Assembly: GCA_025351385.1 (NCBI GenBank)
Contig: JANXWA010000024.1
Location: 1-64,000, forward strand
Source of the DNA: Acidimicrobiales bacterium
Lineage (GTDB): Bacteria > Actinomycetota > Acidimicrobiia > Acidimicrobiales > RAAP-2
Direction: 5' to 3'
Length of the DNA: 64,000 nucleotides
Shown here: one piece after another, positions 1 to 9,328 of the stretch
Position numbering within the stretch: position 1 is the first letter of the stretch
Layout: every line of letters starts with the position of its first letter
Translations under genes and position numbers: made by a program
Notes under the pieces: model-generated
What the model was told of the DNA's origin: nothing
Seen by the model: the letters and a program-made list of their open reading frames with translations, nothing else
Database searches by the model: none

Positions 1-311
1 TTGTACGCGGCCTTCGCATTCCCATAGGTCGCGAGTTGCTCGTCCAGCACCGGTAGGCCACCCTTGTAGTCGAACAGGGCTTGGGCCAAGTGGGCCGGTG
101 CCGACCCCTTTGGCACGAGGAGGTTCTTGAGGCATCCCACTCCACTGTCGACCGGGGGCCTGGCGACCGCACCGACCGGCAGGTCGTGCACCGTGAGCAG
201 CTCCGAGGACAGTTTGGTCGACGAGAGGGGCGACGCCGATCCCGGCGCGGCGGCCACGAGTGTGAGCGTCGTGACGACCGCGGTGAGCAACAATCCCAAT
301 GGGCGCTTCAT
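1..311 (-). CDS. Secreted or lipid-exported hypothetical protein, N-terminal part only
   Basis: The gene runs off the left edge, so only about 103 N-terminal residues are visible. It starts at ATG 311-309 behind a GGGAG ribosome site. The N-terminus is a classical Sec signal: MKRP, then a hydrophobic stretch (LGLLLTAVVTTLTLVAAA) and an Ala-rich cleavage region near residue 28. The rest (one Cys, VGCLKNLLVPKG) does not match a family I recognise. A perfect 14-base palindrome lies 23 bases before the start. The function is unknown; export is the only supported inference. Confidence 0.6.
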   Translation of the reverse strand, partial: MKRPLGLLLTAVVTTLTLVAAAPGSASPLSSTKLSSELLTVHDLPVGAVARPPVDSGVGCLKNLLVPKGSAPAHLAQALFDYKGGLPVLDEQLATYGNAKAAY

Positions 312-333
312 GGCGTCTCCCGTCCGTTGACAT

Positions 334-347
334 CCGGTCTAGACCGG
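334..347. promoter_or_regulatory. Perfect palindrome CCGGTCTAGACCGG upstream of the secreted-protein gene
   Basis: This is a 14-base perfect inverted repeat with no loop, lying 23-36 bases before the ATG at 311 in the 153-base gap behind the PLP enzyme gene. It has no T-run, so it is not a typical terminator. An operator for a dimeric regulator is the simplest reading, but this is inference. Confidence 0.35.
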
Positions 348-464
348 CGACCGCACTTGGAGAATGTTTCAAAAGTCACATTGCGGGCATCGCCGCTCCC
401 TCCGAGGTGGTCGGAGGCCCTCGACGACTCAGTGGAGCCGACTGGAGGACCGGGAAGACGTGTC

Positions 465-1631
465 CTACTGCGAACAGCCCCTCGCGGTGACCTCGACGAC
501 CCCCACGACGACGTCGCCATCGACGAGCCAGAGGTCGTCGTAGCGATCAACGGTCGGGTCGCAGTGCGGGGGAACGAGCTCGAGGCGGTCGCCCCGAATG
601 AAGCGACCGTTCGGAGGATTGGTCACGAGGCCGTGTTCGTCGCCGAAGAAGTGATACGACACCGCGTCCTCGCGACCGAGGACCGCGGGCGGGCCCGCGT
701 CGGTGGCCATCGACTTCAGTCCGGCGTCGACGGTCACGAAGCCGGACTGGTTGGCCGATATGACGGTGGTGGCGATGGTGAGGCTCTGGGCGAAGCGGCC
801 CTCCTCGTCGGCCCCCAGCGCGTCACGGTACTCACGGTCCATGAAGACGTAGCTGCCCGCCTGTAGTTCGTTCAAGATTCCCAGTTCGAGGTCGATTCCC
901 GACGTGCCGGTCCCGCCGCCCGTGCGCAGGGTGACGGGGTGACCGGCCGATTCCAGCACGTCGATCACGGATACGAGGCGGCTGTTCGACTCGATCGTGG
1001 CCTCCCGGCGCTGATCGCGACCGGCGAGGTGTTGCAGGTGACCTCCGTAGCCCTGGACGCCGGCGAAGTGGAGTCGGGGACTCCGTTCGATGCGCTCGAC
1101 GACCTCGAGCGCCGACTCGGGGCCCGTCACGCCGGTCCGACCGAGTCCGACGTCCACGTCACAGACCACTGAGATCCCGGCGTCCGACGTCGCCAGCGCC
1201 AGGTCGAGCTCGTTCACGCCATCGACGTGGTCGACGACGACGATCAGTTCGCACCGCCGAGCCAGGTGGGCCGCCCGTTCGGCCGACGCCGAACCGACGA
1301 TGGGCGACGTGAGGAGCACCGACACCGGCACGTCGTCCTCGGCCAATCGTTCAACGACGACCTCCGCTTCGGCGAGCTTGGCGAACGAGAGTCCGACGGC
1401 ACCGGCGTCGAGTTGATGGCGCGCGATGTAGGCCGACTTGTGCGACTTCACGTGGGGCCGCAACGCCACGCCGGCCGATCGCGTCAGTTGGGACATCCGC
1501 CTGATGTTCTCCAGGAGGAGTCCGAGATCGCAGATTAGCGCTGGGGTCGGAATCGATCCTCGGGTGCGCGGCTCACCCGGGCGGTCGAATACCGTGCCCT
1601 GGTCGCGCCGGTGCTCGCCGTCGTTGGACAC
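465..1631 (-). CDS. D-threonine aldolase / D-serine dehydratase (DSD1) family PLP enzyme
   Basis: This is a 388-residue fold-type III (alanine racemase-like) PLP enzyme. The PLP-lysine motif RPHVKSHK is at residues 58-65. Near the C-terminus VPPHCDPT carries the His and Cys that bind the divalent metal in the DSD1 and D-threonine aldolase families. Known members split D-threonine or deaminate D-serine; I cannot tell which substrate applies here. The GTG start lies 3 bases after the stop of the amidase gene, so the two genes are co-transcribed. The length is normal for the family. Confidence 0.8.
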   Translation of the reverse strand: MSNDGEHRRDQGTVFDRPGEPRTRGSIPTPALICDLGLLLENIRRMSQLTRSAGVALRPHVKSHKSAYIARHQLDAGAVGLSFAKLAEAEVVVERLAEDDVPVSVLLTSPIVGSASAERAAHLARRCELIVVVDHVDGVNELDLALATSDAGISVVCDVDVGLGRTGVTGPESALEVVERIERSPRLHFAGVQGYGGHLQHLAGRDQRREATIESNSRLVSVIDVLESAGHPVTLRTGGGTGTSGIDLELGILNELQAGSYVFMDREYRDALGADEEGRFAQSLTIATTVISANQSGFVTVDAGLKSMATDAGPPAVLGREDAVSYHFFGDEHGLVTNPPNGRFIRGDRLELVPPHCDPTVDRYDDLWLVDGDVVVGVVEVTARGCSQ

Positions 1632-1634
1632 GAG

Positions 1635-3068
1635 TCACGATCCGGTCGGGTGCGCAGTCGGCGCCACGAGGGGCCAGGGGAACTCCCGCTCGGCGATCCG
1701 AGCGATCGCGAGGAGCAGTTGCTCCTCGTGATGGCGTCCGATGACCTGCAAGCCCACGGGCAGGCCGTCGACAGTGCCCGACGGTATTGATACCGCGGGG
1801 TTGCCCGTCAGGTTCGCGGGGATCGTGAGGGCACCGTTGTTGGAGAGGGCGCGCTCGATTCCGTACTCGGCGATGAGGTCGACGCCACCGACGGTCGTGG
1901 CCAGCGGCCCGGCCGCGGCGAAGGCCACGTCGGGGTTGGAGGCCGCGAAGATGAAGTCCACTTGATCAAAGACCTCGGCCATGGCTTCGTTGGCGAAAAT
2001 GCGAAAGACCTCGGCCGCCCCGGCCGTCCAGAGGCTGAATCGTTCGACGGCCATGGCCATCACGAACTGGACCTCGAAGGTCAGGTCCGCGACGCACGCC
2101 GGATAGCGGTCGCCGAGAAGTCCGGCCAGTCCGACCAGGTTGGTGAGCGACCACTCGGTGCCGCCTTCGGGCAACTTGACGACGATGTCGACGCGCTGCA
2201 TTCCGGCGAGGTCAATGAGCCGCTCCGCTCGCTCGACCAGCATCGCGGTCTGGACCGGGTCGACGAACGCCGAACCGAGATCAATCGAGATGACCGCGCG
2301 CTTTCCCGCGAGGTCGAAAGAGTCGAGGTCGGCCTCCCAGCCCTCGACTCGCGGCAGGCTGAGATTGTCACGCTGGTCGAATCCGTTGCACACGTCAAAC
2401 CAGCGTGCGGTATCGCGCACCGAGCGCGAGAGGCAGCCGGTAACGACGGTCAACGGTGGCTGGTGGGTGAAGGGCCCCTTGGGGATCCTGCCAAACGTCG
2501 ACTTCAGTCCGAAGAGACCGGTGAATCCCGCGGGGATACGGATCGACCCGCCGCCGTCGCCGCCCGATGCGATCGGCGCAATGCCCCCGGCGACCGCCGC
2601 CGCCGACCCGCCCGACGATCCACCCGGCGTGCGCGAGCGGTCCCACGGGTTGCGCGTGGTCCCATGGAGCTTGGTGTTGGTGCAGTTGATGAAGCCGAAC
2701 TCGGAGGCCGTGGTCTGGCCGAAGAGCACGCCTCCCGCGCCGCGAAGCCGAGTGACCATGGTGCTGTCGAACGCGGAGGTGTCGTCACGAAAGACGAGCG
2801 AGGCGTACGTATAGGGCCACCCGGCGACCGGCTCCAACTCTTTGATCGCGATGGGCACGCCACCAAAGGGGAGCGAGACGTCGGACGCATCGGCGCTGGC
2901 TCGGGCCGCGTCGGGATCAATATGGGAAAAGGCGTTGAGGTCGGAACTGTCCACCGCCTCCAACGTCGCGTCGAGCGCCTCGCGTGGACTGATGTCGCCC
3001 GCTCGAAATGCGTCAACCAATGAACATGCGTCGCCCTGCCAAGGTTCGTTCTTCACAGAATCAGACAC
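1635..3068 (-). CDS. Amidase (amidase-signature family)
   Basis: A 477-residue amidase-signature hydrolase. The Ser-cisSer-Lys triad is visible: Lys76 in VPIAIKE, the cis-Ser within GGSSGGSA (149-156) and the nucleophile Ser175 in GDGGGSIRIPAG. Family members hydrolyse amide bonds of small molecules (acetamide, carbamates, allophanate); the substrate here is unknown. The Gly/Ser-rich signature continues to about residue 200, and the C-terminus carries the usual PAVSIP block. The start is GTG 3068 in a 147-base gap shared with the divergent carboxyltransferase gene. It forms a two-gene operon with the PLP enzyme, which suggests breakdown of an amino-acid amide or related compound. Confidence 0.85.
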   Translation of the reverse strand: MSDSVKNEPWQGDACSLVDAFRAGDISPREALDATLEAVDSSDLNAFSHIDPDAARASADASDVSLPFGGVPIAIKELEPVAGWPYTYASLVFRDDTSAFDSTMVTRLRGAGGVLFGQTTASEFGFINCTNTKLHGTTRNPWDRSRTPGGSSGGSAAAVAGGIAPIASGGDGGGSIRIPAGFTGLFGLKSTFGRIPKGPFTHQPPLTVVTGCLSRSVRDTARWFDVCNGFDQRDNLSLPRVEGWEADLDSFDLAGKRAVISIDLGSAFVDPVQTAMLVERAERLIDLAGMQRVDIVVKLPEGGTEWSLTNLVGLAGLLGDRYPACVADLTFEVQFVMAMAVERFSLWTAGAAEVFRIFANEAMAEVFDQVDFIFAASNPDVAFAAAGPLATTVGGVDLIAEYGIERALSNNGALTIPANLTGNPAVSIPSGTVDGLPVGLQVIGRHHEEQLLLAIARIAEREFPWPLVAPTAHPTGS

Positions 3069-3215
3069 TACAGATACTGGCGAGTAACACCAGTCAAACG
3101 TGATAGTTCGTGTGCGCTATGCCGCACGGCGGCGCTCGCGCCGGCGACGTCAACGGCCCGACACGCCACTTGCTCACCAGTTGGCCAAGATGTTTGCGTG
3201 CCATAATGACTTCTC

Positions 3216-5057
3216 ATGGCTGAACCCACGGAACCTAACGAACCACGTCCCGATGACGACTTGGATTCCAGGCTTCTCGGCGAGGGCCACCCGGCAGGAC
3301 TGCCGGTCTTCAAGGCGCCGATCATGGCGCACCTGCGCAATCGCCGCAAGGTCAACAGTCCCTCGCAGCTGTCCAGCTTCCAAGAGCTCGTCCACTTCAA
3401 GGCCAGTCACGGCCGTTGGCGAATCGGCAAGGACCTCGTCGGTTTGATCCGAAGAGGTCAGCGCGGGGAGGTCGACGAGTCCTACCCTGACAAGTTGCGT
3501 CGTGAGACCAAGCGGGGCAAATCTGAGTCCTCGACCTATGGCCTGGCCACGGTCGATGGCCATCCCGTCGTGCTCTACGCCATGAACTGGGACTTCTTCG
3601 CCGGCTCGCTGGGTGTCGTCTCGGGAGAGAAGTTCCAGGCCGCTGCGGACCTCGCGATCAGCAAGAAGCTGCCGTTTGTCAGCGTCTACGCCTCGAGCGG
3701 CGTTCGCCAGCACGAGAATTTCGCCGGACTGACCCAGATGACCCGGATGGTCGAGGCAATCCGCCACTACAAGGAGAAGGTCGACCTGCCGCACGTCGCG
3801 GTGCTGCTCGGCAACGTTTGGGGAGGCGTATCGGCGAGCGCCGTGCCGAACGCCGATCTGATCGTCGCCACGTCGGGCACCAACTTCGGCTTCGCGGGTC
3901 CCAACGTCATCGAGGCCTTCGAGGGCACGGCGGTACCCACCGACTCCCAAAGTGCCGAGGCGAACCTCCTCGACCGCAACATCGACGTGGTCCTCTCGGA
4001 GGTCGGGGACCTCGTGTGGTACCTCGGCGCAGTCATCGCCTCCACGGAGCTCCCCGATAAGCACCACCAGCTCACCGTGGAGACTCCGCCGATGATCCGC
4101 AACGTGAGCAACACCGACCAGCGTCGCGTCTTCACCTTCGGACCCGTGGGCATCCACGGGCCGCGGTTCGACGACCAGAAGGGAGCGGTCGAGTATCTCG
4201 CGACCACGGCACGCGAGGCTCCGGCGAGTGACGACTCCGACGCCCTCGTCGAGCAGTACCAGGACCTGATGACCGACGCGAACCGCGTCGACCTCGAGTT
4301 CATCGTGCGCTACGGCTTCAACGACGCGGTTGCGGTCTACAACTACGTCCAGGAGGCCGAGTACAAGCGCTACCCCGCGATCGTCGGCGCCTTCGCCAAG
4401 ATCGGCGCCCAGCCATTCGTCATCGTCGGCACCCAGCCGTCCTACCAGCGCTTCGGCGACACCATCATCAAGCGACCGTCGAATCCCGCGCCCGAGGACT
4501 TCTACTTTATGGAGAGGATGCTGGAGATGGGAGAGCGACTGCACTTGCCGGCACTCTTCGTCACCGACACCCTCGGCGCCAAGCCGACCCTCGAGAGCGA
4601 ACGTCGGGGTCAGTCGCGCGCCATCGCGCGCTCGATCCTCAAGGGCATCGACTACTCCGAACCGGTCATCTCGCTGGTCGCGGGGGCACTCGGCAGTGGA
4701 GGCGGGCTCGCAACGACTCCGATGGCCGACCACGTGATAATGCTCGAGAAGGCCATGGCCTACGTCGCCGAGCCCCGTTCGGCCGCCTCGATCCTCTACA
4801 AGACGGCCAATCCCTCGCGCGACGAGGTCCGCACCACGCTCGCCACGATGCGCTCGACTGCGAAGGACCAGCTCGACCTTGGACTGATCGACGAGGTGAT
4901 CCCCGAGGACACCAATCCCTTCGTCACCGTCGAGCGGATCCACGTCGCGATCCTGCGCTCGTACGTCGAACTCTCTCAGATGTCCGAGCGCAAGCTCCGC
5001 AATCGGCGCCAGGAGAGGATCCGCGGTCTGCGGGCCTTCGAGATCATTCAGGAGTGA
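3216..5057 (+). CDS. Fused acyl-CoA carboxylase carboxyltransferase (AccD-AccA type)
   Basis: A 613-residue protein with two crotonase-like carboxyltransferase domains. The N-terminal half (about 100-330) resembles AccD/PCC-beta: GHPVVLYAMNWDFFAGSLG, then NADLIVATSGTNFGFAGP. The C-terminal half (about 350-600) resembles AccA: GALGSGGGLATTP and a following SAASILYK block. It would move the carboxyl group from carboxybiotin to an acyl-CoA. No Cys4 zinc ribbon precedes the first domain, and the usual GGAR oxyanion segment reads SSGVRQHE, so the acceptor may differ from acetyl-CoA. No biotin carboxylase or biotin carrier gene is in the window. CATAAT sits 8 bases before the ATG. Family assignment is firm; substrate is unknown. 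Confidence 0.8.
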   Translation: MAEPTEPNEPRPDDDLDSRLLGEGHPAGLPVFKAPIMAHLRNRRKVNSPSQLSSFQELVHFKASHGRWRIGKDLVGLIRRGQRGEVDESYPDKLRRETKRGKSESSTYGLATVDGHPVVLYAMNWDFFAGSLGVVSGEKFQAAADLAISKKLPFVSVYASSGVRQHENFAGLTQMTRMVEAIRHYKEKVDLPHVAVLLGNVWGGVSASAVPNADLIVATSGTNFGFAGPNVIEAFEGTAVPTDSQSAEANLLDRNIDVVLSEVGDLVWYLGAVIASTELPDKHHQLTVETPPMIRNVSNTDQRRVFTFGPVGIHGPRFDDQKGAVEYLATTAREAPASDDSDALVEQYQDLMTDANRVDLEFIVRYGFNDAVAVYNYVQEAEYKRYPAIVGAFAKIGAQPFVIVGTQPSYQRFGDTIIKRPSNPAPEDFYFMERMLEMGERLHLPALFVTDTLGAKPTLESERRGQSRAIARSILKGIDYSEPVISLVAGALGSGGGLATTPMADHVIMLEKAMAYVAEPRSAASILYKTANPSRDEVRTTLATMRSTAKDQLDLGLIDEVIPEDTNPFVTVERIHVAILRSYVELSQMSERKLRNRRQERIRGLRAFEIIQE

Positions 5058-5170
5058 CGGATCGTCCCAGGTGAACGCCGGAGCCGTGACGGGCGAGGCG
5101 ACGTTCGTCCAATGCCAGTCACAGGGTCGGTTCGTGGGGTGAGCCAGTAACGTTGAGAGGGAATCTCTCG

Positions 5171-5178
5171 AAAGGAGG
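5171..5178 (+). promoter_or_regulatory. Ribosome binding site fixing a TTG start for aceE
   Basis: AAAGGAGG lies 7 bases before TTG 5186. This strong Shine-Dalgarno favours 5186 over the in-frame TTG at 5153, which has no such site and would add 11 residues. Confidence 0.75.
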
Positions 5179-5185
5179 ACGTGGT

Positions 5186-7945
5186 TTGAGCGACGGTTAC
5201 GTACGACAGCTGCCCGACGTCGACCCCGAGGAGACCGCCGAGTGGATCGACTCTCTCGACTCGCTCGTCGACGCCGGCGGCGAGCGCCGCGCCCGTTTCG
5301 TCCTCGCCACGCTGACCGATCGGGCGAGGGCCCTGGGCGTGGGGACGCCGGTCGAAGTCTCGACGCCGTACGTGAACTCGATCCCCAAGCAGGGTGAGGC
5401 CTGGTTCCCCGGCGACACGGAGATCGAGCGCCGACTGCGCGCCTACATCCGCTGGAACGCGGCCGTTATGGTCGTCAACGCGAACCACCGGGCCGATGGC
5501 ATCGGTGGACACCTCTCGACCTACGCCTCCTCGGCCGGGCTCTACGAGCTCGGCTTCAACCACTTCTTCCGGGGCAAGGCCCACGGACAGGCCGGCGACC
5601 ACATCTACTTCCAGGGGCACGCGTCACCGGGCATCTACGCCCGAGCCTTCCTCGAGCGCCGACTCGATGAGGAGCACCTCGACAACTTCCGCCGCGAGCT
5701 GAGCGGACACGGCCTTTCGAGCTATCCACACCCGTGGCTCATGGGCGACTTCTGGGAGTTCCCGACCGTCTCGATGGGACTCGGGCCGCTGAACTCGATC
5801 TATCACGCGAGGTTCAACCGCTACATGCACAGCCGACGTCTCGACGACACGTCGAACTCGCGGGTGTGGTGCTTCCTCGGCGACGGCGAGACCGACGAGC
5901 CCGAGACGCTCGGATCGATTGGCTTGGCCGGACGCGAGCACCTCGACAACCTGACCTGGGTCGTCAACTGCAACCTGCAGCGCCTCGACGGGCCCGTTCG
6001 GGGCAACGGCAAGATCATCCAAGAGTTGGAGGCGGAGTTCCGGGGCGCCGGGTGGAACGTGATCAAGGTCATCTGGGGCGCCGGATGGGACGATCTGCTC
6101 GCCAACGACAAGGACGGCGTGCTGCTCGAGAAGATGAACACGACGGTCGACGGTGAGTTCCAGCGCTACGCCACCGAGTCCGGTGCCTACATCCGGGAGA
6201 ACTTCTTCGGTCCCGACCCACGACTCCGTGCGCTGGTCGCGCACCTGAGCGACGAGGAGCTGCACAAGCTGCCTCGCGGCGGCCACGACTACCAGAAGAT
6301 GTACGCCGCCTACAAGGCGGCCACCGAGCACACCGGCAGCCCCACCGTGGTCCTCGCCAAGACCGTCAAAGGCTGGACGCTCGGCACCGCGACCGAGGCG
6401 CGCAACGCCACCCACCAGGTGAAGAAGCTCACTCGTCAGCAACTGACGAGCTTGCGCACCCGCCTGCACTTGGAAGAGGTGATCGACGAGTCGGCGATCG
6501 ACGCCGACGAGCCGCCGTACTACCGTCCGCCGGTCGATTCGCCCGAGTACCAGTACCTCCTCGAGCGTCGCAACCTGCTCGGCGGGCCGGTACCGACGCG
6601 TTCGATCGTGATTCGAAAGCCCTTGACCCTGCCGCCTCGCGACACGCTCGCCGAGTTCGACGAGGGCTCCAACGGCGCAGAGGTCTCCACGACCATGAGC
6701 TTCACGAGACTTCTGCGCACGCTCGCGCGCACCGAGGGCTTCGGCCCGCGCATCGTGCCCATCATCCCCGACGAGGGCCGGACCTTTGGCATGGACGCGC
6801 TCTTTCGCGAGTTCGGCATCTACGCCGCCGACGGTCAGCGCTACGACCCGGTCGACTCGCAACTCCTGCTCAGCTACACCGAGACCCAGGACGGTCAGAT
6901 CCTCGAGGAGGGCATCACCGAGGCCGGTTCGTTGGCCAGTTTCACGGCGGCCGGGACGGCCTACGCGACACGGGGCGTGCCGATGGTCCCCTTTTACACC
7001 TTCTATTCAATGTTCGGCTTCCAGCGCGTCGGTGACCTCATCTGGGCCGCCGCCGACTCCCAGGCCAAGGGCTTCTTGCTCGGGGCGACGGCCGGACGCA
7101 CGACCCTGCTCGGGGAGGGACTCCAGCACCAGGACGGTCACAGCCTCCTGCTCGCCTCGACCGTGCCCACCTGTCAGGCCTACGACCCGGCCTACGCCTA
7201 CGAAGTCGCGGCGATCATTCGATCCGGACTCGAGCGAATGTACGGCGCGCAGGACGTGCACGGTCGAGACGGGGCGGGGGAGTCGGTCTTCTACTACCTG
7301 ACTCTCTATAACGAGAACTACGCCATGCCCGCGCGGCCCGAGGGACTCTCCGACGAGGACATCATGACGGGGCTGTACCGTTGGGCGCCCGCGCCCGACG
7401 GCCGTGACGCCTCGGCGACGATCCTGTTCTCCGGCTCGGCTCAGGGCGCTGCGCGAGACGCGCAGCTGACTCTCGCCGAGCGCTTCGGCGTAGGGGCCGA
7501 GTTGTGGAGCGCGACCAGCTACAAGCGCCTGCGCGAGGACGCGCTATCGGTCGAGAGATACAACCGCCTGCATCCCGTCGACGATCCTCGCGTCGCGCCG
7601 GTGGTCGAGCTGCTCTCGTCGGCCCCCGGACCTATCATCGCGGTCAGCGACTTCATGAAGGCGGTGCCGGACCAGATCGCCCGATTCATCCCGCCGATCA
7701 TCGCCACGTCAAAGCGCGCCACGACCTCGACCTCCCGCCCATTCATCACGCTGGGCACCGACGGCTTCGGACGTTCTGACACTCGCGCTGCCCTGAGGCG
7801 CTTCTTCGAGACCGACGAGGCCCATGTGGTGGTGGCGGTCCTCTCGGGATTGGCCGAACTCGGTGAGATCGAGGCCGGCCTTGTCGACAAGGCCATCAAA
7901 GAGTACGGACTCGACCCCGAGCTGGACGATCCGAGGACCCGATGA
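5186..7945 (+). CDS. aceE: Pyruvate dehydrogenase E1 component (homodimeric AceE)
   Basis: A 919-residue thiamine-diphosphate enzyme that decarboxylates pyruvate and passes the acetyl group to the lipoyl arm of E2. Its length fits single-chain AceE, not the split alpha/beta type. The ThDP-Mg motif is seen as GDGETDEPE with NCNLQ about 30 residues later. AceE hallmarks include WFPGD, NANHRADGIGGHLS, FRGKAHGQAGD and GAGWNVIKVIWG. It starts at TTG 5186, chosen from the Shine-Dalgarno. The acyltransferase gene follows after 66 bases, giving an E1-E2 operon; no E3 (dihydrolipoamide dehydrogenase) gene is in the window. Confidence 0.95.
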   Translation: MSDGYVRQLPDVDPEETAEWIDSLDSLVDAGGERRARFVLATLTDRARALGVGTPVEVSTPYVNSIPKQGEAWFPGDTEIERRLRAYIRWNAAVMVVNANHRADGIGGHLSTYASSAGLYELGFNHFFRGKAHGQAGDHIYFQGHASPGIYARAFLERRLDEEHLDNFRRELSGHGLSSYPHPWLMGDFWEFPTVSMGLGPLNSIYHARFNRYMHSRRLDDTSNSRVWCFLGDGETDEPETLGSIGLAGREHLDNLTWVVNCNLQRLDGPVRGNGKIIQELEAEFRGAGWNVIKVIWGAGWDDLLANDKDGVLLEKMNTTVDGEFQRYATESGAYIRENFFGPDPRLRALVAHLSDEELHKLPRGGHDYQKMYAAYKAATEHTGSPTVVLAKTVKGWTLGTATEARNATHQVKKLTRQQLTSLRTRLHLEEVIDESAIDADEPPYYRPPVDSPEYQYLLERRNLLGGPVPTRSIVIRKPLTLPPRDTLAEFDEGSNGAEVSTTMSFTRLLRTLARTEGFGPRIVPIIPDEGRTFGMDALFREFGIYAADGQRYDPVDSQLLLSYTETQDGQILEEGITEAGSLASFTAAGTAYATRGVPMVPFYTFYSMFGFQRVGDLIWAAADSQAKGFLLGATAGRTTLLGEGLQHQDGHSLLLASTVPTCQAYDPAYAYEVAAIIRSGLERMYGAQDVHGRDGAGESVFYYLTLYNENYAMPARPEGLSDEDIMTGLYRWAPAPDGRDASATILFSGSAQGAARDAQLTLAERFGVGAELWSATSYKRLREDALSVERYNRLHPVDDPRVAPVVELLSSAPGPIIAVSDFMKAVPDQIARFIPPIIATSKRATTSTSRPFITLGTDGFGRSDTRAALRRFFETDEAHVVVAVLSGLAELGEIEAGLVDKAIKEYGLDPELDDPRTR

Positions 7946-8011
7946 GTCGTCCCCTCGCCGCCGGGGTCACGACACCGCCCGCGAATCGAACGAACAGGGA
8001 GCGCTAAGGCA

Positions 8012-9328
8012 ATGGCCGACGTACAGATGCCCGAGCTCGGGGAGAACATCACCCAAGGCACGGTGACCCAGTGGTTCAGAGCCGTGGGCGAGACGGCGAC
8101 TGCGGGTGAGGCCCTCTTTGAGGTCTCGACGGACAAGATCGACGCCGAAGTTCCTTCGCCACTCACGGGCACCGTCACCCAGATTCTGGCGGCCGTGGGT
8201 GAGACGGTCGCAATTGGCGCGGTCGTCGCCGTGGTTGACACCACCGGCACCTCGGTCGTGGCACCGACGTCCGTGCCGGAGGCCGAGGCGCCCGCCATCG
8301 TCGCGCCGATCGCATCGACGGCTCTGGCGCCGCCTGCCGACGCGTCGACGCCCGCGCTCGTGCCGGCACCAGTGGCCAAGTCGTCATCACCCGTCGACGC
8401 CCGGTTGGTCACCTCGCCGGTCGTGCGCAAGCTGATCAACGACCTCGGTCCTGACGCGGGTCTGATCACCGGGACGGGTCCGGAAGGTCGGATCACCCGC
8501 AAGGACGCAGAGAGAGTTGCATTCTCTCCGGAGCATTTGGCCACTTCACGCGTCGCACCAGGTGGCGGGCCGCGCTACTCAACGTTGTCGATCCCTTCGG
8601 CGCCGCCCGCGCCTCCGGGGGCAGAGTTCGTTGCCTTCAACAAGATCCGACGGATCACGGGCGACCGTATGATCGCCTCCAAAGCCATTTCGCCCCACGC
8701 CATGACTGCGGTGGAAGTCGACTACGAGAGCATTGAGGCTGTTCGCCGAGTCAATCAGGAGCGGTGGAAGCGTGAGGAGGGCTTCACGCTCACGTACCTA
8801 CCGTTCATTGCGCGGGCCCTCGTGGAGGCGCTTGCGGAGTATCCGTACCTGAACGCTTCGGTCGCCGAGGGCGGCCTCGTCGTGCACGAGCACGTCGACC
8901 TTGCGGTTGCGGTGGACATGAATTTCGAGGGGCTGCTCGCGCCGGTGCTGCGCCAAGTGGAGGACAAGCGGCTCGCCGCCATCGCGCGCGAGATCGCCGA
9001 CGTCGCTGGCCGAGCCCGCAATGGCAAGCTGCGACCCGACGAACTGTCGGGTGGGACGTTCACGATCTCGAACTCGGGACCGTTCGGCACGTTCATGGTG
9101 GCTCCAGTGATCAACCAGCCCCAGGTCGCGATCCTCTCGACCGACGGCGTCACTCGCAAGCCCGTCGTCGTCACTGACGGCGCGGGCGGTGAGTCCATTG
9201 CGATTCACTCAGTGGGCATGCTGGTACTCAGTTGGGACCACCGCGCCTTCGACGGGGCGTACGCGGCAGTTTTCCTGCGCCGTCTCAAGGACGTCCTCGA
9301 GCACCACGACTGGTCGGCCGAGTTGTAG
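8012..9328 (+). CDS. Dihydrolipoamide acyltransferase (E2 of a 2-oxoacid dehydrogenase)
   Basis: A 438-residue E2 with one lipoyl domain (1-78; lipoyl-lysine Lys42 in VSTDKIDAE), an Ala/Pro-rich linker (80-130), a peripheral subunit-binding domain (135-169, TSPVVRKLINDLG to GRITRKDAERV) and a catalytic core (about 210-438) ending in the acyltransferase motif SWDHRAFDGAYA. It transfers the acetyl group from E1 to CoA. Its position behind aceE makes pyruvate dehydrogenase the likely complex, although sequence alone cannot exclude a branched-chain or 2-oxoglutarate E2. The start is ATG 8012 with a weak GGGAGC-type ribosome site. Confidence 0.9.
   Translation: MADVQMPELGENITQGTVTQWFRAVGETATAGEALFEVSTDKIDAEVPSPLTGTVTQILAAVGETVAIGAVVAVVDTTGTSVVAPTSVPEAEAPAIVAPIASTALAPPADASTPALVPAPVAKSSSPVDARLVTSPVVRKLINDLGPDAGLITGTGPEGRITRKDAERVAFSPEHLATSRVAPGGGPRYSTLSIPSAPPAPPGAEFVAFNKIRRITGDRMIASKAISPHAMTAVEVDYESIEAVRRVNQERWKREEGFTLTYLPFIARALVEALAEYPYLNASVAEGGLVVHEHVDLAVAVDMNFEGLLAPVLRQVEDKRLAAIAREIADVAGRARNGKLRPDELSGGTFTISNSGPFGTFMVAPVINQPQVAILSTDGVTRKPVVVTDGAGGESIAIHSVGMLVLSWDHRAFDGAYAAVFLRRLKDVLEHHDWSAEL

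Noticed and set aside
1962-3023. A 353-codon plus-strand frame opposite the amidase
   Set aside because: It is Arg/Gly/Asp-rich shadow sequence of the amidase gene with no domain signs.
3174-4943. A 589-codon open frame on the minus strand opposite the carboxyltransferase gene
   Set aside because: It is a GC-rich shadow. The plus-strand frame has clear domain motifs, while the minus-strand one is low-complexity and matches nothing.
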